Below, in pieces: positions 27,163-35,461 of a DNA stretch of 64,000 nt; positions within the stretch are counted from its first letter, which is position 1; each line of letters starts with the position of its first letter. The DNA lies in NCBI RefSeq assembly GCF_029894425.1, contig NZ_JARXYJ010000003.1, positions 186,001 to 250,000 on the forward strand, written 5' to 3'. Position numbers and translations under genes: made by a program. Under the pieces are notes generated by a model. It made no database searches, was not told the DNA's origin, and was given only the letters and a program-made list of their open reading frames with translations. The stretch is from Streptomyces sp. SAI-127. GTDB lineage: Bacteria; Actinomycetota; Actinomycetes; Streptomycetales; Streptomycetaceae.

Positions 27163-27981
27163 ATGACGACACTGAATGTCACCCTGCTCGGCGGGCTCCG
27201 CGAGATAGCCGCCGTACCACTGCCCGCGGCGGAAGCCGCGCACGGCACACGGTCGCTGCGCCGCTTCGTCCTGGAACTCCACGTGCCGCACGAACGGCAG
27301 CCGGCACTGGATGCCGAACTGCAGGCTGCCGCCGCGCCGGACGGGACGTACCTGCAAGGCACCGATGCGATGTGGCGCGTGGTGGAGGGCTGGACTGTCG
27401 TGGCCCACGGTCTGCGGGCCGGGATCCACCGGTATCGGGTGGAGATCGAGGAGGTGGAGGACACCGCGCAGGCCGACACCCGCGCTGTGGGCGAGGGCGC
27501 GTCAGCCGAGGCGGGCAAGCTGCCCGCCGGCGAGAGCACCGGCGTCATGCAACTCAAGCTGGCCGTCCTGGTACTGCCCGTCTCGGACGTCGACCGGGCG
27601 AAGTCGTTCTACGAGGCCGTCGGGTTCCGACTGGATGCCGACCATGCCATCGACGCCTCCTATCGCGTGGTGCACATGACGCCCCCGGGATCGGCGTGCT
27701 CGATCCTGTTCGGGACCGGAGTCACTACGGCCGCCCCAGGCTCGGTGCGGGGGCTGCACCTCGTCGTCTCCGACATCGAGCAGGCCTGCCGGGAACTCGA
27801 CGCGAGGGGCGTGGCGACCGGCGGAATCTTCCATGACACGAGCGGTGTGTTCCACCGCAGCACCGATGAGAAGCGGGTCGAGGGACCCGACCCGCAGCGT
27901 CGTGACTATCACTCCTACGCCGAGTTCAGCGACCCGGACGGCAACGAATGGGTGCTTCAGGAGGTGCCGGCGCGGGCCTGA
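27163..27981 (+). CDS. VOC (glyoxalase-fold) domain protein with unknown N-terminal domain
   Basis: 272 residues. About residues 1-115 are an unrecognised domain (MTTLNVTLLGGLREIAAVPL; RSLRRFVLELHVPHERQPALD; WTVVAHGLRAGIHRYRVEIEE). A charged linker follows, then from about residue 128 a VOC domain (LKLAVLVLPVSDVDRAKSFYEAVGFRLDAD ... EFSDPDGNEWVLQEV) of the glyoxalase/dioxygenase type. The VOC half begins in mid-gene with a methionine (MQLKLAV), so a natural fusion or an internal start are both possible. It follows ilvC by 39 bases, probably in one unit. Confidence 0.8.
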   Translation: MTTLNVTLLGGLREIAAVPLPAAEAAHGTRSLRRFVLELHVPHERQPALDAELQAAAAPDGTYLQGTDAMWRVVEGWTVVAHGLRAGIHRYRVEIEEVEDTAQADTRAVGEGASAEAGKLPAGESTGVMQLKLAVLVLPVSDVDRAKSFYEAVGFRLDADHAIDASYRVVHMTPPGSACSILFGTGVTTAAPGSVRGLHLVVSDIEQACRELDARGVATGGIFHDTSGVFHRSTDEKRVEGPDPQRRDYHSYAEFSDPDGNEWVLQEVPARA

Positions 27982-27997
27982 GAGGCTCGTGCAGTGT

Positions 27998-28231
27998 TCA
28001 ACCGCGAGGGAGGGCGTCCTCCGGGGATCCGGAGCGACGCTCACCTGCGCCGTGTGTCGTCGCGGTGCCGCGCAGGGTCTGGAGGGACTCGGCGATCGAC
28101 GCGATACGTGTGTTCACGACGTGAACGGCCTCACGGAGCTGGCGCAGCCGCCCCTCAAGAGCCGTCGCCTCGGCCGTGAGCGACGCCGCGACCGTGGCGG
28201 GGTCCGCCTGTAGATCAACACCTTGGGACAT
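27998..28231 (-). CDS. small coiled-coil protein (1)
   Basis: 77 residues from MSQGVDLQADPATVAAS. The core TAEATALEGRLRQLREAVHVVNTRIASIAESLQTL is a predicted coiled coil. It matches the 80-residue protein at 41845-42087 (AAKAAVLEGRLGVLREAIDEVNARI), showing LEGRL-x-x-LREA-x-x-x-VN-x-RI in both. GAGGAGGACC precedes the ATG. P11 drives it with a leader of about 40 bases. Function is unknown; a shared role in the ECF41 response is inferred from the shared promoter type. Confidence 0.72.
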   Translation of the reverse strand: MSQGVDLQADPATVAASLTAEATALEGRLRQLREAVHVVNTRIASIAESLQTLRGTATTHGAGERRSGSPEDALPRG

Positions 28232-28276
28232 CTTCCCGGTCCTCCTCGGATCGTGTCGGATACCAATCCCCGTACT

Positions 28277-28303
28277 GACCGGACAGGGGGCGCGCTTGTG
28301 ACA
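28277..28303 (-). promoter_or_regulatory. ECF41-type promoter motif P11
   Basis: TGTCACA (28303-28297), 16-base spacer, GGTC (28280-28277), for small coiled-coil protein 1. Confidence 0.86.
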
Positions 28304-28375
28304 GCCGGAGGCGTTGTACCCACAGTGGGGCGGGTGACCCGGGGCGGGGTGGGCTCGGGCTGACACGTCCTGGGC

Positions 28376-28633
28376 TCAGCAGGCTTCCAGGGCGAAGTCG
28401 CCCAGGATGTGCTGTCGTATTCGCCGCACCTCGGCGCGATCGGGTTCCACGGGCACCTGGCGGCGGGCGTCCCGCTCGGGGGCGCTGTCGGCCCGGCGCA
28501 CCGCTGCGCACAGGGCTTCGGCGCTGTCCGGCGCCTCGCCGACGACGTAGTACAGCCAGACGATCCGGGAGTCGTCCGACCGGCACGGCAGCCCGACCAA
28601 CCAGGTGCGGGAGTCTCCGGGTGTGCTGAACAT
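28376..28633 (-). CDS. small protein of unknown function
   Basis: 85 residues: MFSTPGDSRTWLVGLPCRSD, IVWLYYVVGEAPDSAEALCAAVRRAD, and a charged C-terminus (RRIRQHILGDFALEAC). No known domain recognised. GGAGATGAG lies just before the ATG. A variant element (P12: TGTCACG-N16-AGTC) lies upstream, so it probably belongs to the same regulon as its neighbours on both sides. Confidence 0.62.
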   Translation of the reverse strand: MFSTPGDSRTWLVGLPCRSDDSRIVWLYYVVGEAPDSAEALCAAVRRADSAPERDARRQVPVEPDRAEVRRIRQHILGDFALEAC

Positions 28634-28716
28634 GAGGTCTCATCTCCGTTCTCTGCCGGCGGCGACGGCGGCGGAAGTGGGTGGGGCTCCGCGAGGAGTT
28701 CCGCCCTTTCTTCACT

Positions 28717-28743
28717 GACTGGACAGCGCCCCGGTTCGTGACA
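28717..28743 (-). promoter_or_regulatory. ECF41-type promoter motif P12 (variant)
   Basis: TGTCACG (28743-28737), 16-base spacer, AGTC (28720-28717); two changes from the consensus but the same spacing. Confidence 0.6.
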
Positions 28744-28809
28744 GCGAATCGGCCTGTTGCAGCCTTCCCCCTCAACTGCCGGGACGCGGCTCGTGGATGG
28801 AGATCTAGG

Positions 28810-28836
28810 TGTCACAGATACGTGTGCGTTTCTGTC
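28810..28836 (+). promoter_or_regulatory. ECF41-type promoter motif P13 (variant)
   Basis: TGTCACA (28810-28816), 16-base spacer, TGTC (28833-28836), for the SpoIIE-type phosphatase. Confidence 0.72.
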
Positions 28837-28944
28837 TCATGAGCGAACAGATCGGGCCAGGCAGGAGAAAAGGTGTGCGTTCCGCGAGCCGCCGACACTC
28901 GTGCGTGGAGCCGCCATCGATTCTCGCCGCACGGAAGACCACAC

Positions 28945-30183
28945 ATGAGCATCCCCATTCCGCGGCCGGACGTTCCGGCCGTCGATCGCTGTGCAGGACG
29001 TCGGGCTCGCGAGGCCCGTCCCCGTGGGGACTTCTCCTTCTGCCGCGACCTCCGCGTGGTTCTGCTGTCCCAGGACGAACAGGACGCGGTCCACGTCCGG
29101 CGGCTGCTTCCGGACCGGCTGGCCGATGCGCTGGTTTGGCACACGAGCGTCGAGGAAGGATGCCGCACGTCCGGCACCCACGGCCCGCTGTGCGTTCTGG
29201 TGGGCGGCACACCGGCCGGACGGACCTTGGCCGACGTCGTCACCCGGGTACGCCGCCACGCGCCCGACGCGGCCGTGCTCGTTCTTGAGGGCACGTATGC
29301 GTCCCACGCCTTCCGCTCTGTCGCCGGCTCGGTGCAGGGCCGGGCCGATCACCGCCGCAGCGCTCCCGACGAGTTCTGCCGGAAGATCTGGGTGGCGCTG
29401 CAACGTGCCGTCGCGGGGCGCACCGTGGCGGGCGAGGAGATCGCGCGGGACAACGCCCTGCTGGAACGGGGCCTGTTGCCCGACCTGACGCTGCAGGCAG
29501 ACGGCTTCACGACCGCCTTCCACTACGCGCCGGGTCGCGCGCACACTTTGCTGGGCGGTGACTTCTGCGATGTGGTGCGCGGCGACGACGGCAGCGCCCA
29601 CGTGGTCATGGGCGATGTGTCCGGGCACGGTGCCGCCGCGGCCGCCCTCGGTGTCCACCTGCGCCTCGCATGGCGCACGGCCGTGCTGTGCGGGCAGAGC
29701 CAGCTGGAACAACTCCATCTGCTCGAACGCATCCTGACCGAGGAACGAGCGGAGGAGGAGACCTACGCGACCGTGGTGTCCCTCGTCCTGTCGCCCCACG
29801 GCCGCACCCTGCGGACGGTCACCGCCGGCCATCCGGGCTTTCTGCACCGGCACAGGGGAGAGGTCCGTTGGGTGGAGCCGCCGCCTGGTCTGCCGCTGGG
29901 ACTCTTCCCCGGGCAAGGGGACTGGCGCGAGGCCGAGATGGCGATGCCGGACGGGGACGGCATCGTGCTGTTCACCGACGGACTCTACGAAGGTCGTACG
30001 GCCGGCGGACGGCTCGGGGAGGAGGGCTTGCTGAGGCTGGCCGGTCGGCTCGCGCATCTGGAGGAGCAAACGTTCGTCGACGCCTTGGTAGGTGGCGTAT
30101 CGCTGCTGGCCGCCCCGTTCGGTGGGCTACGGGACGATGTGGCGGTGCTTCATCTGTCCTGCGACGGAGGGGGCGGGGGTTGA
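28945..30183 (+). CDS. SpoIIE/RsbU-type PP2C phosphatase with degenerate receiver-like N-terminus
   Basis: 412 residues. The first 150 look like a response-regulator fold (RVVLLSQDEQDAVHVRRLLPD; VLVLEGTYASHAF) but without a clear phosphoacceptor aspartate. The phosphatase domain (about 180-405) has the PP2C metal motifs GGDFCDVV, GDVSGHGAAAAA, FTDGLYEG and DDVAVLHL. Such enzymes dephosphorylate anti-anti-sigma factors in partner-switching. No RsbV/RsbW gene is nearby. The start MSIPIPRPD follows GGAAGA; the longer start at 28873 lacks a ribosome site. P13 lies upstream, linking the ECF41 regulon to partner switching. Confidence 0.85.
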   Translation: MSIPIPRPDVPAVDRCAGRRAREARPRGDFSFCRDLRVVLLSQDEQDAVHVRRLLPDRLADALVWHTSVEEGCRTSGTHGPLCVLVGGTPAGRTLADVVTRVRRHAPDAAVLVLEGTYASHAFRSVAGSVQGRADHRRSAPDEFCRKIWVALQRAVAGRTVAGEEIARDNALLERGLLPDLTLQADGFTTAFHYAPGRAHTLLGGDFCDVVRGDDGSAHVVMGDVSGHGAAAAALGVHLRLAWRTAVLCGQSQLEQLHLLERILTEERAEEETYATVVSLVLSPHGRTLRTVTAGHPGFLHRHRGEVRWVEPPPGLPLGLFPGQGDWREAEMAMPDGDGIVLFTDGLYEGRTAGGRLGEEGLLRLAGRLAHLEEQTFVDALVGGVSLLAAPFGGLRDDVAVLHLSCDGGGGG

Positions 30184-30297
30184 TGTTCTGCCGACCCGCA
30201 GGACCGGCCCGGCCTACGGACGAAGCCGGTTCCCGCCGGGGAAGGGGCGGGAACCGGCTGGCAAATGCGCCCCGGCCGGGGGATCTCGGCGCTCGAC

Positions 30298-31842
30298 CTA
30301 GTCGAAAGCCCGGTGATGGGCGAAGCGCGACACCAGCGGCGGCTCCATCAGCCAGCCGTGAGCCCGGCCGTGAGCCCGGCCGTGCCGTGCGTTAGAGGTA
30401 TCGGCGGTGTCGCGCAGCAGGGCGAAGGCCAACGCCGCGCCGATGGCCAGCAGGCCCGCGCACAGGGGCATGGCCCGGTTGAACGCCGTGTCGAAGAAGT
30501 TGGGGGAGCGGTAGGCGTCCGGGCTCATGCCGACCAGCAGCGGCAGTGCGGCCACGGAGACCAGCCCGGCCGCGCGTGCGGCCGCGTTGTTGATTCCGCT
30601 GGCCAGGCCCGCGTCGGCGGCCTCGACCGAGGCCAGTAGCGTCACGCTCAGCGGAGCGACCATGATGACCATGCCCGTCCCCATCACGAGCAGGGCGGGC
30701 AGAACGTCGGCGAAGTAGGAGGCGTGCGTGCCCACCCGCGCCGTCATCACCATGCCCGCCCCGCAGACCACAGGGCCGACGGTGAGCGGGATGCGCGGTC
30801 CCAGGCGTTGGGCGAGCGTCCCGGAGCGGGCGGAGAACAGCAGCATCAGTACCGTGCTCGGCAACATGGCGGCGCCCGCCGCCAGTGCCGAGTAGCCGGC
30901 GACGATCTGCAGTTGCAGGGCGGTCAGGAAGAAGAACCCGCCCAGCCCGGCGTAGACGCACAGGGTGATCAGGTTGATGGCCGTGAACGGCCGCGACGAG
31001 AAGATCGACAGGGGCATCATCGGGTCGCTGCTGCGCCGCTCCACCAGCAGGAACGCGGCCCCGGCCGCGATACTGCCCGCGGCCGCGGCAAGGGCGACGG
31101 GCCCGCCGGAACGGGCTTCGGTCAGCGCGTAGGTGGCCAGAGCGAGCGTCAGCGCGCCCAGCGCCGCACCGGCGAGGTCGAAGCCCCGCCGGGACGGGGT
31201 GTGGGTACCGGCCGGGACGGTGGGCTGCTGAGGCCTGCCGACGGACTCCGGGACGTGGCGCATTGCCAGGGGCACGCACAGCAGCGCCGGGGGGATCGTC
31301 AGCAGAAAGGTCCAGCGCCAGCCGGGGCCGTCGACGAGCCACCCGCCGAGAAACGGCCCGAGTGCCGCCCCGATGCCGCCGAACCCGGACCACAGGCCGA
31401 TGGCGCGCGGCCGGTCGTCCGGGTGGAAGGAGGCTTCGATGATCGCCAGTGAGCCGGGGGTGAGCAGCGCTCCGCCGACGCCCTGGAGCGCGCGGGCGGC
31501 GATGAGCGTGGTCGTGTCGGGAGCCAGTCCGCACAGCAGGGACGCCGCAGCGAACCAGATGATGCCCAGGACGAAGATCCGGCGTCGGCCGAAGCGGTCG
31601 CCCAGGGATCCGCCCAGCAGGATGAGTCCCGCCAGGGTCAGCATGTAGGCGTTCACGGTCCACTGGAGTGCGGCGAGGTCGGCGTCGAAGTCATCGCCGA
31701 TGTGCGGCAGCGCGACGTTGGTGACGGTCGAGCCGAGCAGCACCACGCTGGAGCCGAGGACGGTGGCCAGAAGGGTCCATCTGCCACGGGCGCTGGCGAT
31801 GCGCAGGAAGGCCTGGTCGCTCGGGGCGGGGGAGGGGTGCAT
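30298..31842 (-). CDS. MFS drug exporter, DHA2 (EmrB/QacA) family
   Basis: 514 residues with about 14 hydrophobic segments. Family motifs: NVALPHIGDDFDADLAALQWTVNAYMLTLA, GGSLGDRFGRRRIFVLG (motif A) and ARALQGVGGALLTPGSL (motif C). It exports small amphipathic molecules with protons. The C-terminus contains a short repeat (HGRAHGRAHG). AAGGAGA precedes the ATG. No ECF41-type element points at it; the gap to the CMD gene holds a strong terminator of that unit. Confidence 0.93.
   Translation of the reverse strand: MHPSPAPSDQAFLRIASARGRWTLLATVLGSSVVLLGSTVTNVALPHIGDDFDADLAALQWTVNAYMLTLAGLILLGGSLGDRFGRRRIFVLGIIWFAAASLLCGLAPDTTTLIAARALQGVGGALLTPGSLAIIEASFHPDDRPRAIGLWSGFGGIGAALGPFLGGWLVDGPGWRWTFLLTIPPALLCVPLAMRHVPESVGRPQQPTVPAGTHTPSRRGFDLAGAALGALTLALATYALTEARSGGPVALAAAAGSIAAGAAFLLVERRSSDPMMPLSIFSSRPFTAINLITLCVYAGLGGFFFLTALQLQIVAGYSALAAGAAMLPSTVLMLLFSARSGTLAQRLGPRIPLTVGPVVCGAGMVMTARVGTHASYFADVLPALLVMGTGMVIMVAPLSVTLLASVEAADAGLASGINNAAARAAGLVSVAALPLLVGMSPDAYRSPNFFDTAFNRAMPLCAGLLAIGAALAFALLRDTADTSNARHGRAHGRAHGWLMEPPLVSRFAHHRAFD
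30356..30384. repeat. 12-bp tandem repeat in the MFS C-terminus
   Basis: CCGTGAGCCCGG twice plus CCGTG; encodes the repeated His-Gly-Arg-Ala residues near the end of the exporter. Confidence 0.7.
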
Positions 31843-32053
31843 GTCGTCTCCTTGGGACAGTGGGCCAGGAGGCGGCCGGTGCGTTCGTGCCGGGCAGCGG
31901 GTGCGGCGGGTCGGTCTGCTCATGTACGCACGGGTGCGCTGGGTGGCGCTTCGCGTATGCCCGGGGTGCGGTGGTTCGCGGGTGGGTCTTCGCGTGGGAC
32001 CAGGGGTGCTGCGGTTCGCGGTGTGGCGTCGTGTGGAAGCAGGGTGTCCGAGG

Positions 32054-32096
32054 GTCCGTCTCCCGCTCGGTGGGCCGGGGCGAGCGGGAGACGGAC
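32054..32096 (-). terminator. hairpin terminator of the NmrA2-CMD unit
   Basis: Perfect 16-bp stem (CCGTCTCCCGCTCG and complement), 32054-32069 with 32081-32096, just after the CMD stop at 32128. The remaining 210 bases to the MFS start hold only imperfect GGTGC/TTCGCGG repeats. Confidence 0.75.
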
Positions 32097-32127
32097 GGTG
32101 GGCGTCCGGCGGGCCGGAGCGCGCGGG

Positions 32128-32598
32128 TCAGCCGAACATGCCGGGCTTGTAGCCGCCGGCGGGCTGTTGGTTGATGACGTTGATGCGGTTGTAGGCGTTG
32201 ATGATCGCGATCAACGAGATCAGCGCGGCGAGCTGGTCCTCGTCGTAGTGCTTGGCGGCGTTGGCCCAGGCCTCGTCCGACACCCCGCCCGCCGCGTCGG
32301 CGATGCGGGTGCCCTGCTCGGTGACCTCCAGCGCCGCGCGCTCGGCGTCGGTGAAGACGGTGGCTTCGCGCCAGGCGGCGACCAGGTGCAGCCGCTGCTG
32401 GTCCTCACCCGCGGCGACGGCGTCCTTGGTGTGCATGTCGGTGCAGAACCCGCAGCCGTTGATCTGGCTGGCCCGGATCTTCACCAGTTCCTGGGTGGCG
32501 ACGGGAAGCGCCGAGTGCACAGCGGCCCCGGCCGAGTTGAGGTGCTTCATGACCTTGCCCGCGAGAGCGTTGCCGAAGTAGTTGATGCGCGCGTCCAT
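32128..32598 (-). CDS. carboxymuconolactone decarboxylase/AhpD-family protein
   Basis: 156 residues. The redox pair and proton relay are in IRASQINGCGFCTDMHTKDA (C-x-x-C-x-x-x-H), with LVAAWREATVFTDAERAALEVTE following. The family acts as peroxidase/disulfide reductase. The start MDARINYFG follows AGGATCC. No element lies in its 84-base upstream gap from NmrA-like gene 2, so the two are probably one unit behind P14. Carboxymuconolactone decarboxylases are one of the three classical partners of ECF41 sigma factors. Confidence 0.93.
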   Translation of the reverse strand: MDARINYFGNALAGKVMKHLNSAGAAVHSALPVATQELVKIRASQINGCGFCTDMHTKDAVAAGEDQQRLHLVAAWREATVFTDAERAALEVTEQGTRIADAAGGVSDEAWANAAKHYDEDQLAALISLIAIINAYNRINVINQQPAGGYKPGMFG

Positions 32599-32682
32599 GT
32601 AGGGATCCTGAGAGTCGAGTGATGGGAGATGAACTGACGTCAGATTGCTGCGGTTTCGGGGCCGTGGGCTCCGGGCTCGCCG

Positions 32683-33426
32683 TTACTGCTTGCTGCTCCA
32701 GTCGGCGAAGTGCGTCTCGCCGAGCTGTGCGTCGGGGCCGGGCAGCAGGTCGGACTCCTTGAGGGCGGCGCCCCAGTAGAGACCCTTCGGGTCCGTCACG
32801 ACCGTGCGGGGGTCGTTGTGGGCCGTGAGGCCCTTGCGGATGAACTCCTCCAGGGTGAAGGTGTCGGGGCCGGCGACCTCGACGATTCCGTTGACCGGAG
32901 TCCCGACCGCCCTGCGGCCGACGGCCGCGGCCACGTCGCCCGAGAAGATGGGCTGGATCTTGATGGGGGCGACGGACACCGTTTCGCCGCTGGTCGCCGA
33001 GTCCGCGAGGGTCTTGGCGAACTCGAAGAACTGCGTGGCGTGGACGATCGAGTACGGCACTCCGGAGTCCCGGATCATGTCCTCCTGGACCTGCTTGGCC
33101 TGGAAGTAGCCGGACTGCTGCAGGCGGTCGGTGCCCACGACGGACAGAGCCACGTGGTGTGTGACGCCGGCGGCAGCCTCCGCAGCGAGCAGGTTGGTGG
33201 TGGAGGCGCGGAAGAACTCCATCACCGCGTCGTCGTCGAAGGAGGGGGAGTTGGAGACATCGACGACGACGGAGGCGCCCTTCAGGACGTCGGCCAGGCC
33301 TTCGCCGGTGACCGCGTTGACTCCGGTGTTCGGGGAGGCTGGCACCGCCTCATGACCGTGCTCGTTGAGCTTGGAGACGACCTTGGAACCGATGAGTCCG
33401 GTTCCGCCTATCACTACGACCTTCAT
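32683..33426 (-). CDS. NmrA-like NAD(P)-dependent reductase/epimerase (2)
   Basis: 247 residues, very close to the gene at 16900-17646 along its full length: MKVVVIGGTGLIGSKVV, VTHHVALSVVGTDRLQQSG, VHATQFFEFAKTLADSAT, VEVAGPDTFTLEEFIRKGL, LLPGPDAQLGETHFADW. The GGTGLIG loop binds NAD(P). GAAGGGAAAG precedes the ATG. P14 lies upstream and the CMD gene downstream, giving an epimerase plus decarboxylase pair typical of ECF41 targets. Confidence 0.93.
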   Translation of the reverse strand: MKVVVIGGTGLIGSKVVSKLNEHGHEAVPASPNTGVNAVTGEGLADVLKGASVVVDVSNSPSFDDDAVMEFFRASTTNLLAAEAAAGVTHHVALSVVGTDRLQQSGYFQAKQVQEDMIRDSGVPYSIVHATQFFEFAKTLADSATSGETVSVAPIKIQPIFSGDVAAAVGRRAVGTPVNGIVEVAGPDTFTLEEFIRKGLTAHNDPRTVVTDPKGLYWGAALKESDLLPGPDAQLGETHFADWSSKQ

Positions 33427-33515
33427 GGACTTTCCCTTCACTGATCTCGCACGGTGCCCGGTGGGTCTGCGGCGACCTCGTCCACGGCACCGGCCGCGAT
33501 GGCTCGTACCCTCCT

Positions 33516-33542
33516 GACCAGGCGACCCCGGCATCTGTGACA
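33516..33542 (-). promoter_or_regulatory. ECF41-type promoter motif P14
   Basis: TGTCACA (33542-33536), 16-base spacer, GGTC (33519-33516), for NmrA-like gene 2 and CMD. Confidence 0.87.
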
Positions 33543-33581
33543 GGGCGGCGCATCAAGATTTCGCGCCGCTGTCGATCGCTC

Positions 33582-35241
33582 TCACACGGCGGGTCCGGCA
33601 TCGTCGGACGCGTCGCGCCACGGCTCGGTGATTCCGGTCGGCGCGGCCAGGGGTGTGCGGCGCCCGCTGGTCGTCGCGGACCACACCATGGCGTCCGCCA
33701 GGGCGGGCGCGGCGCCGGGGCGGTCGGACCGGTGATGGCAGTCCTGGGGCCCGAGCCGCTCCCGCGCACACTGGAGGGCCGCGCGGGTGGCGAGTACGGC
33801 GGATCCGAGGTCGTAGGCGTGCGCCAGGTCCGCGAAGCCGCCGATGTCGATGTGCACGCCGATGTCCGCTGTCCGGGCCTTGATCTCGTCGAGTGCGGTC
33901 AATCCCGCGACGAGTCCGACCTCGTCCCGGACCACGCCGGCGTGGTCCGTCATCAGGCGCCGTACCGCGCGCTGCAGAGCGCGGGCGTTGTGGTCGCCGT
34001 CGGCGACTACCAGGCGGAGCACGTCGGCTTCCGCGGCGCGGGTCGCGGCGGGTGAGTGGCGTGGACCGGTGAGTGTGGCGGAGTACTCCACCGCGGCGCT
34101 CCCGGCGATCCGTCCGTGGGTGAGGACTTCGGAGAGGGAGTCTTCTTCCGGCCGGTGCGGGCCGCCGGCTGCTTCCCCGACCGCGAAAAGCCCGTCCACG
34201 TCGCTCGGCCTCGACCCGGATGCCGCCCAGGGAGATGCAGGCGGTCGGCACGACGTCGACGGGGTCGCGGGTGATGTCGAGCATCTGCAGTTCCAGTAGC
34301 GTCCGGTGCAGGTGCGGCAGCCGTGCCAAGACCGTGTCACCGGCAGGTGGGACAGTTCCAGCCAGACGCTGCCGGACCGGGAGCCGCGGCCTTCCTGGAT
34401 CTCGGTGTAGGACGCACGTGTGACGGTCTCCTGGGCGGAGAGCTCCATCCGCTCAGTGTCGTAGCGCGTCATGAACCGCTCGCCGAGGTTGTTGAGCAGC
34501 ACGCCGCCCGCGTGACGTGCGCTGTCGCTGACCGGCATGCCGGCGGCGTGGTCCGGCTCGATCAGCCCGAAGGAGTGGAACTGCACCAGGTCGGGATCGC
34601 GCAACCGGGCACCGGCCTCGGCGGCCAGCCGTAAGGAGCCGCCGGTGTTCTCGTGGCGGCGCGAGGACGTGTGCCGCCAGATGCGCGTGTGCCCGCCGGT
34701 GGCGAGGATCACCGCGTCGGCGTGCACGAGGTAGCCCGAGCCGTCGACGAGGCCGAATCCGTAGGCGCCGAACACCGTTCCGTTGTCGACCAGCAGCCGG
34801 GTGACGTACACGTGCGGCAGGACGGGGATGGCGAGTTGCCGCCCGCGCAGACGCAGGGCCCGGTGCAGGTCCGGGCCGGTGAGCCGTGTGGTGGACGTGC
34901 TGGCGGTGCGGCCGGGGCGCCTGCCGCGGGGCTCGACCCCATCGATGGGCTGCGCGGCGGCGCGTGGCGCGATCCGCTCGCCAGGCAGAGCGGCCCGTAA
35001 GTGGCTCTGCCGCGACGTGTCAGCCGAGTGCCGCTCCCCGGTGTCGCCAAGGCGGGCAGGGGCGGGCGCCCACTCGGCATCGTCCCACGCCGCGCTGGCC
35101 GGGGGCGTCTTCGCGGGCCCGTTGGGTGACCACGACGACCGCGACACCGGCCTCGGCGACTTCGATGGCCGCTCGGAGGCCTGACGCACCGCATCCCACC
35201 ACAAGGACGGACGTGGTGAGCTGGCGTCCGAGCGAAGACAT
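33582..35241 (-). pseudogene. decayed fumarate-reductase-like flavoprotein
   Basis: A paralogue of the flavoprotein at 17765-19507. The N-terminus (35241-about 35120) reads TTSVLVVGCGASGLRAAIEVAEAG in one frame. The middle (VLPHVYVTRLLVDNGTVFGAYGFGL onward) is in a second frame. A stretch LPHLHRTLLELQMLDITRDPV is in a third, before the frame returns at SDVDGLFAVGEAAGG. Active-site motifs are altered: QFHSFG for QFHPSG, RHAGGVLLN for RGEGGILRN, ACISLGGI for HYSMGGV. The region between the N-terminus and VLPHVY has lost recognisable sequence. It still has a perfect ECF41-type promoter (P15). Confidence 0.85.
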
Positions 35242-35286
35242 GGGTCCTCCTACGACAGCGAAGGAAAAGGATCATTGGTTGGGATC

Positions 35287-35313
35287 GACCGGACAGGACC
35301 CCGATTTGTGACA
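35287..35313 (-). promoter_or_regulatory. ECF41-type promoter motif P15
   Basis: TGTCACA (35313-35307), 16-base spacer, GGTC (35290-35287), upstream of the decayed flavoprotein. Confidence 0.86.
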
Positions 35314-35461
35314 ACCTCAGCGTGTTTTCGGGCGTGGAAGTAGTCACACTGTCTGTCCGCACCGCGAGGGAGGGGCCGCCGGGTATCGTGACAAGGATTC
35401 TTCCGAACACCGCTGTGGGAGCACTGTTGTTCCCCCGGATCCCGCCGAGGAGCCGAGTCGC

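Noticed and set aside
35343..35394. AGTCACA and TGTCACG in front of the second LAL regulator
   Set aside because: Neither has a GGTC-like tetramer at 16 bases.
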